In this document: piece by piece, positions 22,378 to 34,320 of the stretch
Layout: the number at the start of each line of letters is the position of its first letter
Numbering within the stretch: position 1 is the first letter of the stretch
Source: Parietaria judaica
Taxonomy: Eukaryota > Streptophyta > Magnoliopsida > Rosales > Urticaceae
Reading direction: 5' to 3'
Assembly (NCBI GenBank): GCA_954871525.1
Contig: OX940865.1
Location: forward strand, 1,364,001-1,428,000
Length of the DNA stretch: 64,000 bases
Made by a program: the position numbers and the translations under genes
The notes under the pieces: generated by a model
Database searches by the model: none
The model's input: only the letters and a program-made list of their open reading frames with translations
Told to the model about the DNA's origin: nothing

Positions 22378-22735
22378 CTTTATCTATACCTTTTAACATG
22401 TAAGACTTATTAGTAATGAAAGCCAATAAGACATAAAAATTCTAAGAAAATATAAATTCCTCATTCCTTGAATCTATGTATAGATTTATTAAATATTAAT
22501 TAAAAAAATCCTTAAATTCTATTAATTGAATTAATTGTTTAAATTACATTGAGCATTAGAAACATATCGCATGTCGTGAATTTAAAGAAATACAAATAGA
22601 AAACTTTAAATGGGATCGATATAATTTATTTCATCTTAAAATTTTGCATAATAAGAGCTAAAGAATTGCAATAGACCTCTCTATGCATCAACAGTTGTGT
22701 TATCGTGTTCTTAATCCTTTCATCGAAAATCCTTC
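22378..22735. other. Host spacer between two transposon insertions
   Basis: AT-rich with no gene seen. It carries the right flank of the left host repeat (TTTATCTATACC...TTTAACATGTA), which resembles the sequence at 61,841-61,870 to the right of the hAT element. Confidence 0.5.
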
Positions 22736-22840
22736 TCAAATTGGATAAGGCATGCGGCTTGTGATATAGTTTACATTGTCTAGTTAAAAGTTAAGAAGGG
22801 AATTGGCCAAATAAATAAATAAAATTAACCTTATCTACAC
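22736..22840. repeat. Host direct repeat, right copy, with hAT target site
   Basis: Second copy of the segment at 21,174-21,263. It ends in ATCTACAC (22,833-22,840), which is repeated at 61,841-61,848 on the far side of the nested stack. Confidence 0.75.
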
Positions 22841-22968
22841 TATAGGTGTCAATTGGGCCGGGCCGGCCTAAGCCCATCCTCCCCGACTCGTAAAATAAGC
22901 AAGTTTGCCCCGCCCCAACCTGTTTTTTGTGGCCCGGGCTATGCCCGACCGTGCCAAAAGGGTCAGGC

Positions 22969-23560
22969 CACTACTACAAATTGTTGATCCAACCACTGTA
23001 TTTCAACCACGGATTTTTTTTCCATGGTCGAAATCCAAGTTTCTACCATGGAATTGTTTTTCCATGGTTTAAAATCGAGTCACGCCGCGGCTTGCTCTCA
23101 AATTTACTACAGATATATTTTCCATTGTTGAAAATGTGTCATTGAGATGTTTATAAGCTGCGGCGGATATATAATGCCGCGGCCTGGTTGGTACACGACG
23201 ACACTTTATAAACCGTTGTTCATACCACATAGTGTATGCCGCGGCGTGTCTTGAAAGACGCCACGGCACGTCGTTTTTTAGAGATAAGCCATGGCATTCT
23301 CTAGGACACGCCGTGGCATGGGTGGTACAAGACGACATTTTATAAACCGTTGTTCATATCCATGCAGAGTACGCCGCGGCGTGTCTTGAAAGACGCCACG
23401 ACACGTCGTTTTTTAGAGATAAACCATGGCATTCTCTATGACACACCGTGGCATGGGGTGTACACGACGACAGCTTGGGCGTGTCTTGAAACACGCCACG
23501 GCATTGCATTTGTAGTGACACGCCACGAGATTACTTATAACAAGCCGCGGCGTGTCTCGT
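22969..23560. repeat. CACTA-A left terminal and subterminal region
   Basis: The first ~100 bp hold CCATGG-centred short inverted repeats. From 23,080 on come GCCGCGGC and variants. A block of about 180 bp containing TTATAAACCGTTGTTCATA and CGGCGTGTCTTGAAAGACG is repeated (23,205-23,290 and 23,338-23,425). The matching region of B, inverted, is 58,810-59,721. Confidence 0.85.
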
Positions 23561-24261
23561 ATACACCGGAACCCTAACTTCCTCACTTTCTCATTGCGCC
23601 GTCGAAACCAAATACCTTGCTTCTCAAATATTTCCTTCGACCTCGCCCTCGATTCCTTCCCTTTTTCCCCCATTGCCCTCACCCTTGTCGTCGCTCCCGC
23701 CCTTGCCATTGCCCTCGCCCTCGCCTCTTTTCCCAGCCCATCACCGTCGCTCTCTTTCTTTCCGTCGATTCGCCGCAAGCGCCGTCATCCGCCGTCGCCG
23801 TCAAGTAATCCGGCGTAACCTCTCAACGTTAGTATCGATTTCAAGCTTCATTTTTATAGCATTTTTTTTTGTTATTCAAATAAATAATTGAATATTGTTT
23901 GTATTAGGTCATCGTATTGGTTTTATGAGTTTCAATAATTAGGTATTGGTTTTGTGAGATGAAATTAGCTTTTGAAATTAGGTATTGGTTTTTTTAGATG
24001 AAATTAGGTTTTGAAATTAAATTGGTATTGAATTTTCGGTTTGTGAATTGAAATTTAGTTTTGGGTATTGAAATTGCGTTTTAAAATTAGGTTTGTGCGT
24101 TTTAAAAATTTGGATTAGTTTTGAAATTGCGTATTAAAAATTGGTTTTGAAATTAGTTTTGTAATAATTAGGTGTTGGTAATTGAAATTAGTTATATTGA
24201 TTAGTTTTTTTGCTTGAAATTAATAATTTAATATGTGACGTTATCTTTTTTATAGATTTCA
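23561..24261 (+). other. Leader region of the CACTA-A PF20167-like gene
   Basis: A C-rich stretch (23,580-23,815) with short Pro/Ser/Ala frames matches the inverted segment 58,600-58,760 of B and is probably 5' UTR. An AT-rich stretch (23,900-24,200) of repeated TTTTGAAATTAGGT phrases follows and probably forms a leader intron ending in TTTTTTATAG before the ATG. Confidence 0.5.
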
Positions 24262-25720
24262 ATGGCACCCTAAAGAAAACGAGCACGTGGATATTTAGTG
24301 GTTCTATCTGGATCCGAGAGCCGAGCCTAGGAGGTCCTGGAGGATCTACCAGTTGATCCACCACCTCCCGTTGAAATACCATAGTTCAACACCGAAGCGG
24401 CGAAGAAATGATTTCTATAAATTAGCACGCGAAAAATATGCCCAGAGCGGGGATTTGCCAAATTCTCGATTTCATATATGGGTGAACTCGGCGAATCTCT
24501 CAATGAGAGCATCATACAGCGCGGTTGGCAGAATTTTGTACTCCAACCAAAGATCAAGGCAATGAGTGTGTTGGTGCACGAATTCTATGCAGCTCTTCCC
24601 GATGAGTCAGCAATCGTGTATGTCAGCGTTCGGGGTACTCGATTTGAGATCAATCCTCGAATCATTAATGAACACCTCAGACCCGAAATTTGACGGACGA
24701 GGAAAACAAGCACAGCCACTTGGACGGCAAAGAGTTGAATCAAGCGTTCTACGACGCCATAGCTTCATCAATTGCTACGCCCGGAGCTCAATGGCATGAG
24801 AAGGGCGGAGAGGCGAGGCTGGTCAAAAGTCATCTTAATTGGAAAGACATAGTGTGGATGTACTTCTTTGGGAGCAACCTATACTCGCATTTGAACTTCA
24901 CAGAGCTGCAGTTCGACTTTCTCAAGTTGATCTACGCCGGGATTACAGGATTGAATATCGACGTCAGTCGTTTCATATTCTCCTACATGCATGGAATGTT
25001 GTACGAGCAGTTGAAGAGCTCATTGGGTTTCCCGTCCCTTATCATAGCTCTCTACATAAACGGTGGGGTAAGTATAGCTTCATTTGTGTATAAGTTTAGT
25101 TGTGAAATTCAGTTGTATCAATATTGATTTAATCTGTCTTTGAAACTATCGTTTAGATAAAGGAGAATGAACTCGACATTCAGGTGCCGAATGGAAAGAA
25201 GATGGATCCGGAGTTTGAAAGGACCCAAAGATGAGGAGGCAACGATTGTACCTGAAAAATCCAGTAAAATTGTACATTTGCTTTTTTATATTAATCTAAT
25301 ATTGCTTGAATTTCATGGTTCATGTCGTTGAGATACCGCCTGATGCCCCCCCCCAATGCCTGAGCTTAACTACGATGCTCCGCTGATGTGAGCCTTCGTT
25401 GCTCACGGTGTTCGTGGTCTTCTGGAGTTCACTGCATATTGAAATGTTTTTAATCAATAAATGCAATCTGTAAAATTTTCCCAGGATTCGACGTGCCAAA
25501 TCAGTTTCCACTAATGTTGTGGCCAGTAGCATATCCTGATCAATATCTAGTGCCAGCATTTGCTGAGGGAGGCGAGAACAGCGAGGTCCAGAACGGCGAG
25601 GGCCAGAACGGCGAGGGTGAGAACAGCGGCAACAAGAACCCCGCCAACCCCGAGAACCCCGAGATCCCTGACGAAATTAACAACGAAGGCGAGAACAACG
25701 AGCACACGGTCGAAGATTAG
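24262..25720 (+). pseudogene. Plant transposon protein (PF20167-like) gene of CACTA-A, broken
   Basis: The ATG at 24,262 is followed after three codons by TAA (24,271-24,273). The homologue in B reads through because of a small indel difference. Further conserved pieces appear in several frames: GELGESLNESIIQRGWQNF (~24,480), LVHEFYAALPDES, FEINPRIINEHLRPE, NWKDIVWMYFFGSNLYSHLNFTELQFDFLKLI (~24,840-24,940) and LGFPSLIIALYINGG up to a GTAAGT donor at 25,068. The last exon (~25,480-25,720) is Asn/Glu/Gly-rich and ends HTVED-stop. The role in transposition is unknown. Confidence 0.75.
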
Positions 25721-26420
25721 TATTTGTATATGTTTATTTTGTTTGAACAATTACTTACTATATTTATTTTCTTTGAACAATTATTTAGTTAATATTACTA
25801 TGTTGTGTTTTTTTGTTTGAACAATTATTTAGTTAAAATTAGTAATTGCATTATTTTGTGTTTTTTGAAAATAAAACTATCAACATTTTAATAATTTATT
25901 GTACTTCGTTTTGTTAAATTAATAAGATAATTTAATTGAGTAAAATTGTGGCACAATTAATTAGATAATTAATAATTAAATTGTGTAAAATTACTTATCA
26001 CGCCGCGGCCTTTAAATGAATCCGCCGTGGCCTGATTCGAATTTATCAATATACCCTCTAGATTACGCAACTCGCCACGACATCATTAAAGAAGGCCTCG
26101 GTGAGTTGCATAATTTAGAGGGTATATTTGTAAACAGAAAAGATAAGTCGCGGCATTCTGTTACCCATGCTTTGGCATCGGCCTAAGAAGCCTTGGCTTG
26201 GGGATACCGTGCCGTGGCATGTATGCTGTTTCAAATTATATCGAGAGAATGGAGTCTGTAAGTCTTTATATACCGTGGCGTTTCCATCTTTCTGTTGCGG
26301 CGATGCTTTAAAGGACGAGGCATAGTTTTCAACATGTCGTAGTGTGACTTCGACTACGGTTATTACGATGGTTCAATAAGTCATGCCACGACATTTTGAA
26401 ATTGGTGCCGCGGCCAATTT
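25721..26420. repeat. Spacer with internal GCCGCGGC-type cluster
   Basis: An AT-rich 3' flank (25,721-25,990) is followed by variants of GCCGCGGC (26,003, 26,022, 26,070, 26,098, 26,148, 26,210) and AATTATATCGAGAG, a diverged form of the AATTATACAGAGAGCATG motif seen elsewhere in the family. It lies between the convergent PF20167-like and BED genes. The near-identical duplicate (1-3,986) starts at 26,252 here. Confidence 0.6.
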
Positions 26421-26820
26421 CATACTTCATTCATTTGGAAAATTATAAAAAAAATATTTCTATAATGATAATATCACGCACAACAATTCAATATTATATT
26501 TAATACTTAAGAAATACAATAATTAAAATATATAGAATTATATAAAATATATAGAATACAACATTACATTTAATACTTTTAAAAAAAAAATCAAAATTAC
26601 ATTTAATACTTTTAAAACAACAAAATCATGTACAACAATTAAACATTACATTTATTATTTTAAAACAATAAAATCACTTACAACAACTCAACATTACATT
26701 TATTACTTTTAAAACAACAAAATCACTCACAGCAATTCAACATTACATTTAATACTTTTGAAATAACAAAATCACTCACAACAATTCAATATTATATTAA
26801 TAAAACTACAACAATTAAAA

Positions 26821-27279
26821 TCATAATTCGTCATCAATACATAAATCTCTACGACAACGATTGGCATGTCGACGTAAATGAGTTGTGCCTTGTTCAACGA
26901 TTGCGAGAATCTCTTGTCGGCACCATTTGCATTTTGCGTACTTATCTTGAGTTTGAGTCTCAACGTTTCATTTGAGCTTCATTTGAAAATCGGTTTCCCA
27001 TAGTGAAGATGGTGGCCTACCACGTCCCCTCGTCGATCGTGGCCCACCGGCATGAGAGGCAGGCATCTGATTTAGAGGTTGATTCGCAGGCATTTCAAAC
27101 TCCTCGGTGTCGTCGATGGTATTTGGAACACTTTCAAAATCGGAGGAGATGACAATAGTATTATTAGAACTTGTATATATGGAATGACTATCATCATCGC
27201 AGGAAGAGGAAAAGGAAAACATGTAAATGACCAGGTCATATTCCGATGACAAACCAAAACGAGACGTATGATCATCCAT
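26821..27279 (-). pseudogene. BED/AT-hook accessory gene of CACTA-A (one nonsense codon)
   Basis: Same gene and same lesion as 570-1,028, with two substitutions between them (27,186 and 27,245). TGA at 26,968-26,970 replaces the Trp codon of the 52,388 copy; past it the frame is open to 26,821 through C-x2-C and H-x3-H-x3-C. The N-terminal half has NTIVISSDFES, a SIM-like core. On the minus strand a TATTTAAA box is ~75-80 bp upstream. Confidence 0.7.
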
Positions 27280-27700
27280 AACTAAGAAAAATGATGATAT
27301 TTTTGAACCTAAGGATAAATTTTATGAAACATAGACTAAAATGTGAGCAAGTAAGTTTAAATAGAATATTTATGTGAATTTTAACGTTTTTAACATTATT
27401 TTGATAAATTTAGCCGTTTATTACCGTTGTGGGGTAATAAAAGATGCCGCGGCGTGTTAAGTTTCTGCACCGGTTATATCCGACGTTTGACATAGAGCCG
27501 TGGCTTCTGAACAATAAGCCGCGGCGTTTTTAATTAATTTGTACAATTTTACCCTAAACTTAAACCCTAAACTTTAAACCAATAAAATTAAAATGTAATT
27601 ATTATGTATGAATACATATATGTAAGAATACATATGTGATTAATTATAAAATATATAGAATTATGAATACATATGTTTATATTATAAATACATTATCATC

Positions 27701-27876
27701 AACAATTTCACATTACAAGTACCACATATGAAAAGTACCACATTACAAAACATTACAAGTACCACATTACAACACATTAAAAGTACATTATAATAAGTAC
27801 CACATTGCAACACATTACAAGTACCACATTACAACACATTACAAGTACATTATGATAAGTGCCACATTACAACTCC
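27701..27876. repeat. ~24-bp minisatellite, CACTA-A copy
   Basis: Identical to 1,450-1,625; lies in the 3' flank of the second BED-like gene. Confidence 0.7.
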
Positions 27877-27946
27877 ATTTCAATTTAAAGCTATATTTGT
27901 CACATAAATTTTAACAATACAATTAAAAGCGTAAAATAAAAAATAT

Positions 27947-28479
27947 TTAAAAACCATGCCTTCTACGACAACGCAGGGCATGATCACGAAGAGGATATAT
28001 GTCTCTATCTGGGTAGGGAAGAACAAACAATAGTCTGCACCATTTGCATTTAGCGTGCTTATCTAAATTTTGAGTCGAGCTATTCCACTAGTACCTTTTA
28101 TGGAAATCTGTATCCCACGATAAAGAAAATTGAGATCCACCACTACCTCTTGTGCGGCTTGAACCAACGGAACGAGCGGTGCAAATCTGACCTGGAGGCA
28201 TTTCAGACTCTACGGTTTCTTTGGAATTTTGAACGCTTTCTTGAGAATTTTTTTATGGGCGTATAGTATATTGGAGTTTATAATTTCTGGGACTTCCGAA
28301 TCAGAGTTTGTTTCTGGGACCACCGTATCATCGGAATTTATTTCTAAGACTATAGTATCATCTGATAAATTTACCTGGTGATCGTTGTCATCATCGGAAG
28401 AAGACAAAGAAGAGGACGAAACAATAACAACTGGGACATTACCGATAGAAGACAGATGATTATCCATAATAATTTTCAA
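27947..28479 (-). pseudogene. Second BED-like gene of CACTA-A, frameshifted
   Basis: Same as 1,696-2,228: SIM-like VVIVSSSS followed by DDD, one full NSDDTVVPETN unit plus a diverged one, then a frameshift near 28,250 that ends the protein after 89 residues. The intact relative at 50,391 has more repeat units. A TATATATA box at ~28,530 is upstream on the minus strand. Confidence 0.65.
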
Positions 28480-29243
28480 CTTTTGTAGTCAAGATATTTT
28501 GTGTGGGTTAAAATATAAGTTAACATGGTTGTATATATAGAACAAAGTTATGAATTTTGATATTTTTTTAAAATTATTTTCACAAATATATTCATTTTTA
28601 ACTGTTGGAAGGTAATAAATTTAACCCTAGTAGCTAGTAAAAATATAGTCGTTTTTACGTCAGCGCGTACACGCCGCGGCGTATATAAAATAATCCTCTG
28701 CACATAGAAGTATGTCACCATTATGCCCTCTGATTAATGAAACGCGCCGCGGCTTATAACTGGAAGGCCGCGGCGCGTGTCGAAATCAAGGGGTATAATT
28801 TTAAATAAAAGAAATATGCCGCGGCTTTATGTAACAAATGCCAAGACATGAGTGAGAAAAACCTCGGCTTCCTGTACCCATGCCGCGGCGCAAACAGGGG
28901 GAAAATTTCCCCGACGGCAGAACAAATTTGATCGAGTTTGTATCAGATTATGCCGCGGCATGAATAGATATGCCGTGGTAGGAACGCACAAATCCTCGGC
29001 TTTGGGTTGTCATGCCGCAGCGTAAATCGGGAAAAATCTTCCCCGAGACAGATCAAATTTGATTGAGAAAAGATTAACATGCCGCGGCGTAATTTACATC
29101 ACGCCGCGGCACTCGTCGCAGATCTGCCGTTACTATTTTGTATTCATACCCATTTACACAATAACTCCAAAAACCCTATCTTTTTCTCCCTTAGGCGTCA
29201 CGGAAGAAAAACGTATTTAATCTTCAAATTCTTTATTTGAAAT
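28480..29243. promoter_or_regulatory. Divergent promoter with GCCGCGGC cluster, CACTA-A
   Basis: Between the BED-like gene (-) and tnp2 (+). Exact or near copies of GCCGCGGC occur repeatedly from 28,672 to 29,110, including ACGCCGCGGCGT, ATGCCGCGGCAT and TTAACATGCCGCGGCG. The matching spacer in B is 49,740-50,390. Confidence 0.6.
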
Positions 29244-32200
29244 ATGGCATCTAGAAAATGGATGACGAAAAATAGAATGAACAATGATTACCGACATTGT
29301 GTTCAAGAGTTTATGGATTTTGTGCGTTTAAACTTTAAAGAAGGCGATTTGATTAGGTGTCCTTGTCTTTTATGTGGAAATTTAGTGTTGAAATCTATGA
29401 AAGTAGTCAAATCGCATTTGTTAGCAATTGGTATTATGAGTTCCTATGATCATTGGTACTTTCATGGAGAAAAAATGCATGGTAAAAGAGTCAATGATTT
29501 AGTTGAAGAAGAAGAAGACGAAGAAGAAGCTGATGAAATTTGTGATTTGATGGATGATATCGACTATAATTTTGTGGGAAGACTGTAATTATTAGAGTCA
29601 ATGGTGGGGATTTCAAAGCGCCTTTGTATGATGGGAGTAACACAATGTAAATAGGGTTTTTGGTATCATTATTCCATATTAAGGCGGCAGGAAGTTGGAC
29701 AAATTCTAGCTTTACGCAACTTTTCAAACTTCTTCGTGAAACGTTTCCGCCCGGTAATAAAGTTCCTTTAGGAATATATGCGGCAAAAAAGACATTAGGC
29801 TTGTTAGGTTTACAGTTTGAAAAGTTTCATGCATGTTCAAAAGATTGCGTACTGTATAGGAACGAGCATACATAATTAAGTGAATTTCCACTATGCAATG
29901 GGTCAAGGTGGAAGATAGGAAATTAGCCACATGACGGTATCAAAGGGGTTCGGCAGAACGTATTATGGTACATTCCCCCATTCAACCGCCTCAAACGCAT
30001 GTTTCACAATATTAATCACGCGGAGAACATGGTTTGGCACTCAAAAAATCAGATTAACGATGGCATTTTAAGACACCCTTGTGATGCTTCACAGTGGAAA
30101 ATTTTTGATACTCGGTATCCAGAATTCAGCTCAGAACCCAGGTATTTGCGTCTCGGTTTGGAAACAGACGGGATGAATCCTTTTGGTAACATGAGTAGTC
30201 ACTATAGTGTTTGGTCGGTAATACTTTGCAACTACAATCTCCCTCCGAAGTTTTGTATGAAGCGAAAGTTCTTGATGTTGACTCTTTTAATTTCGGGACC
30301 TAGCTAACCGGAAATGACATCGACGTCTACTAAGCACCATTGGTTGATGATCTAAAGATGATGTGGAACGAAGGAATTGAGATCAACGATGCTTACCGAC
30401 GCGAACTGTTCAAGTTGAAAGCAATTTTAATGTGGACAATCAATGACTTCCCGGGGTACGGAAACTTGTCTGGTTACTCAGTGAAATGTTCTATTGGTTG
30501 TCCAATATGCATCAACAATACATCTTCAATCTGGTTGAAACATGGGAAGAAAACAGTTTTTCTCGGCCATAGGAGATTTGTACCGAGATATCACCCGTAC
30601 AGAAAGAAAGAAAAAATGTTTAATGGACATCAAGAACATCGACCTCCTCCAAAAATTTTGAACGGTGAAGATGTCTATAAACTGATTTGTGAAGAGACTT
30701 ATGAAGTGCTTGGAAAAAGAACGTCGAGTGGTAAGAGGAAGCAAAAGAAATATGAAGATAGACCGTTCAAAAAAGTATCAATCTTCTACGAGCTCCCGTA
30801 TCGTAAGACACATTACTTTCGACATTGTTTCGACGTTATGCACATTGAAAAAAATGTATGTGAAGCGACTAGTGGTACATTGCTTGACAATCCAAATAAA
30901 AAAAAAAAGACGGGAAAAATGCTCGAAAATATCTCGTTGAATTGGGTATAAGACCGGATTTGCATCCTAAAATGGCTAGAAAGAAGAAATTACTACCACC
31001 AACTGTCCACACTATCGAGAACGGAGCGAAGGAAGCTTTATGGATGGCTTGCGGCGATAAAAGTTCCTGAAGGTCATTCTTCAAACCACAAGAGGTTTGT
31101 ATCTATGAAAGATTTGAGACTTATCGGAGTGAAGACTCACGATTTTCATATGTTGCATCAACAAATATTGCCTCTTGCATTGCGAAGGTTTTTGCCAAAG
31201 GAAGTTCGATTCACAATTTCAAAGTTATGTGAATTTTTCAACAAAATTTGCTCCAAAACTATTAATGTTTGATATCTTGACGAGTTGCAAGCGGACTTGG
31301 TAAAAACCCTACATATGCTCGAGATGTTCTTTCCACCCTCATTTTTTGACATCATGATTCACTTAACCGTTCACCTGGTACATGAAGTGAAGTTATGTGG
31401 ACCTATATTTATACGGTGGATGTATCCAATCGAACGGTGTATGAAAGTATTGAAAGGGTACATGAAGAATTACTATCAACCAGAAGGGAGCATTGTCGAA
31501 GGATATATGTCAGAAAAGTTGGTAGAATTTTGTGTAGCCAAAGTGGAATCAAAAGGCTTATCTGTAGGTAATTATTATATTCTTTTATAAATAAAAACGA
31601 TGTTAATATTTAGATAACGTGTTGAATATAATATTTATTTTGATGTTTTGATGGACAACAAATCCTTCAACTTTCAACCGAAAAGAATGGAAGAAAGCCG
31701 TTCTCCATTTGTTTCACAACCTAGACGTCGTGGAACCCTATATCGATGTGCATATGAATGAGTTAAGGTCTACTTATCCGAAAAAGTCAAAAAACGAAAA
31801 ATGGCTAAAAAATGAATGTAACCGTACGTTTTCAAAGTGGATCGATGAATATTTTTATGCAAGAAGAAATAATTTAGATGAGACATTATTGAAGATCTCT
31901 AGAGTTTAGATATCATGAAACAAAAAACACCCCGTACCAAATAATGGTGTTACATTCTTTGCGGAAGGAATCCATGTTGCGTCAGCCAAGGATAAAAATC
32001 CAAAACAAGCTTTTATAAGCTATTTTGGCTATGTAGAAGATATATGGGACCTTGATTATTGTGGTTTGTGAGTTGGATTGTTTAAGTGCAAGTGGGCGGA
32101 CAACAACCACGTCAAAGTTGCCAATGATGGAGTTACAGTTGTTGAATTCAGACGGATGAGTTATGCCAATGATTCATTCATGTTGGCATCCCAAGCATCT

Positions 32201-32407
32201 TAAGTGTTTTATGTCTCGGACCCGGCCGATCAAGAATTATCTCTCGTCGTGCATGTGAATGCGTGAAATGTAGAAGAATCGAATGAAGAAGTCGAAGACA
32301 TCACTACCATTGCACCATTCTCCAATGGGCTACAATCGTTTGAAGACGTTGATGATGAAGATGTTTCATTTTTTCTACGTCGAGATATCCCGGCATTGGA
32401 AATTTAT
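29244..32407 (+). pseudogene. tnp2 transposase of CACTA-A, broken
   Basis: Domain order is that of TNP2: transposase-associated domain (29,244-29,470; CPCLLC), Transposase_21 (PF02992) with KFHACSKDC, ETDGMNPFGNMSS and NDFPGYGNLSGYSVK (~29,800-30,480), a DUF4218-like block (MLEMFFPPSFFDIMIHLTVHLVHEVKLCGP, ~31,315-31,400) and a DUF4216-like block (AKDKNPKQAFISYFGYVEDIW, ~31,985-32,050). Lesions include TAA 29,586-29,588 (CAA in B), a one-base deletion near 29,608, TAA 30,305-30,307 (CAA in B), a lost segment of about 70 bp near 31,905 and further stops. Cannot yield transposase. Confidence 0.85.
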
Positions 32408-33720
32408 TGAATAATAATTTTATTGTAATAACGTCATATTTCAATCTTGTTTTTCATGTATGAACAATTAGTTATCATGTTTATTTAATTAGAAATTGAT
32501 TGAACAATTGTTTTTCAATTAGTTATCTTCGAAAATTTTACAGTTTGGAAATTGACTGAACAATTGTTTTTATGTATAAGTTTGTCAAATACATGTATAT
32601 TTGGTTCATTTTATAATTAACTCCGCGGCCTTTGTAGAAAGTCCCGCGGTGCGTTTCATACGGGAAAAAATGCCACGGCGTTTTTATATACAGGCCACGG
32701 CGAGTTGCATAGGGTAGAGGGTATATAGGTGAATTCAAAGGGACACCGCGGCTTAGATATACCTACACCTTAGCATAAGTACATGAAGCCTCGGCGTGCT
32801 TCAGTAGTTCCGCGGCATAAATTGCATACAAATTATACATAGAGCATGCATTCTGCAGGCAAAAAAATGCCGCGGCGTACCTAAGATAGGCCTTGGCATG
32901 GCCGAAAGGCCGAGGCGTATGTTAACAATGCCGCGGCGTACCTAAGATAGGCAAAAAATCTACACAGAAACCAAACCAAATTTTTACGTGCGCGTTGTAT
33001 AACGTTATGCCGCGGTGATACTAAGAGATGTCGCGGCGTACACCGACGAGCCTCGGCTCGTTGATTTCGTGCCGTGGCGTATTTACATCCCAAAATTTTA
33101 CAAAGTCTGTGTCATTTTGAACCTTAACGTGCCGCGGCCTTTTATAGAACGTGCCGCGTCGCGTTTCATACGGGATACAAATGCTGCGGCGTTTTAATAT
33201 ACAAGCCGCGACGAGTTGCATAGAGCAGAGGATACATAGGTAAACTCAATTTGACACCGCGGCTTATGTATAACTACGCATTGTCATGAGTACATGAAGC
33301 CTCGGCAAGCTTCGATAGTGTCGCGGCATAAATTGCATACAAATTATACAGAGATCATGCATTCTGGAGGCCAAATCTTGCCGCGAAGTATAAAGATAGG
33401 CCGTGGCATGACCGGAAGGCCGAGGTGTATGATTACAAAGCCGCAGCAAATCTAGGCAAAAACATCTTTACAAAACCAAACCATATTTTTACGTGTACAT
33501 TGTATCAGGTTATGCCGCGGTATAACTTGGAAATGTCGCGGCGTACACGTACGAGCCTCGACTCATTGATTTCATGCCTACGCGTATTTACATCCCAAAA
33601 TTTTACAGAGTCTGTGTTATTTCGAACCTTAACGTGCCCCGGCTTATGTAAACCACGCCGTGGCGTGTTTTTTTTTTTCACGTAAGACTACGTCGCGGTG
33701 TCTTAAGTATAAGCCACGAC
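32408..33720. repeat. Internal GCCGCGGC array between tnp2 and the PF03004-Ulp1 gene
   Basis: From about 32,620 to 33,710 the sequence is a dense run of GCCGCGGC and variants with GCCTCGGC/GCCGAGGC and GCCGTGGC. A block of about 480 bp is duplicated: AGGGTAGAGG...GACACCGCGGCTTA...AAATTGCATACAAATTATACA occurs at 32,710-32,840 and again at 33,220-33,350. The matching region in B is 45,340-46,290. Confidence 0.75.
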
Positions 33721-34320
33721 ATGTTTTGGGATTTTCAGATGAAGGTTGCGTTTTTCCATTGTCCAAAGCCATTTTTGAATTTTTTTTATTCGTTTTTAAC
33801 CTGATTTTCCTCTATTTTTCTCACATTTCAGCCCTATTCTTTCCCTCTTTTTATTTTCTCTTCTCCCTTCTCTCTTCTCTCTTCCTCTCTTCTCTCTTCC
33901 TCTCTTCTCTCTTTCTCTCTTCTATTTTCTCCCATCACACTGCCGTCGCCGTGCTCCGACGGCGACGCCGATGTATCCATTTACGTGTCCTAACTCCCGT
34001 GCCCTAACTCCGTTGAGGTGTGTTTCATTTTGTTCCTTCAACAAGCTAAGTCCTACCCCGTGCCCTAACTCCGAGTTATTGATTCTAACAAGGTTAGAAT
34101 CCTATCCTTAATCAATATTACATATGTTTTGTTAATGTTTGTCATGAAATGTTTTTATGCTTTTGTTTTCTTGAATGTTTGCCATGAAATGTTGTTTTTA
34201 TGCTTTTGTTGTCTTGAATGTTTACCATGAAATGTATTTGTTGTCTTGAGTTATTTGATGTTTATGAATTTTTGGAAACGAGTCAAATTTATATTTAGGA
34301 AAGCTAGCTACTACTTCACT
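33721..34320 (+). other. 5' leader region of the PF03004-Ulp1 gene, with CT microsatellite
   Basis: A pyrimidine-rich run (CTTCTCTCTTCCTCTCTTC repeats, 33,850-33,935) is followed by T/G-rich sequence with a repeated TTTTATGCTTTTGTT...CTTGAATGTTT phrase. It corresponds to inverted 44,772-45,250 in B. The gene's ATG is at 34,321. Confidence 0.5.

Noticed and set aside
23552..23818. Leu/Pro/Ser-rich open frames near the start of the PF20167-like gene
   Set aside because: C-rich leader composition; the matching part of B (58,543-58,917 on the minus strand) does not conserve one frame.
24900..25100. PF20167-like frame as a possible host gene
   Set aside because: Inside CACTA ends, with an inverted homologue at 57,871 in the second element, and broken by stops.
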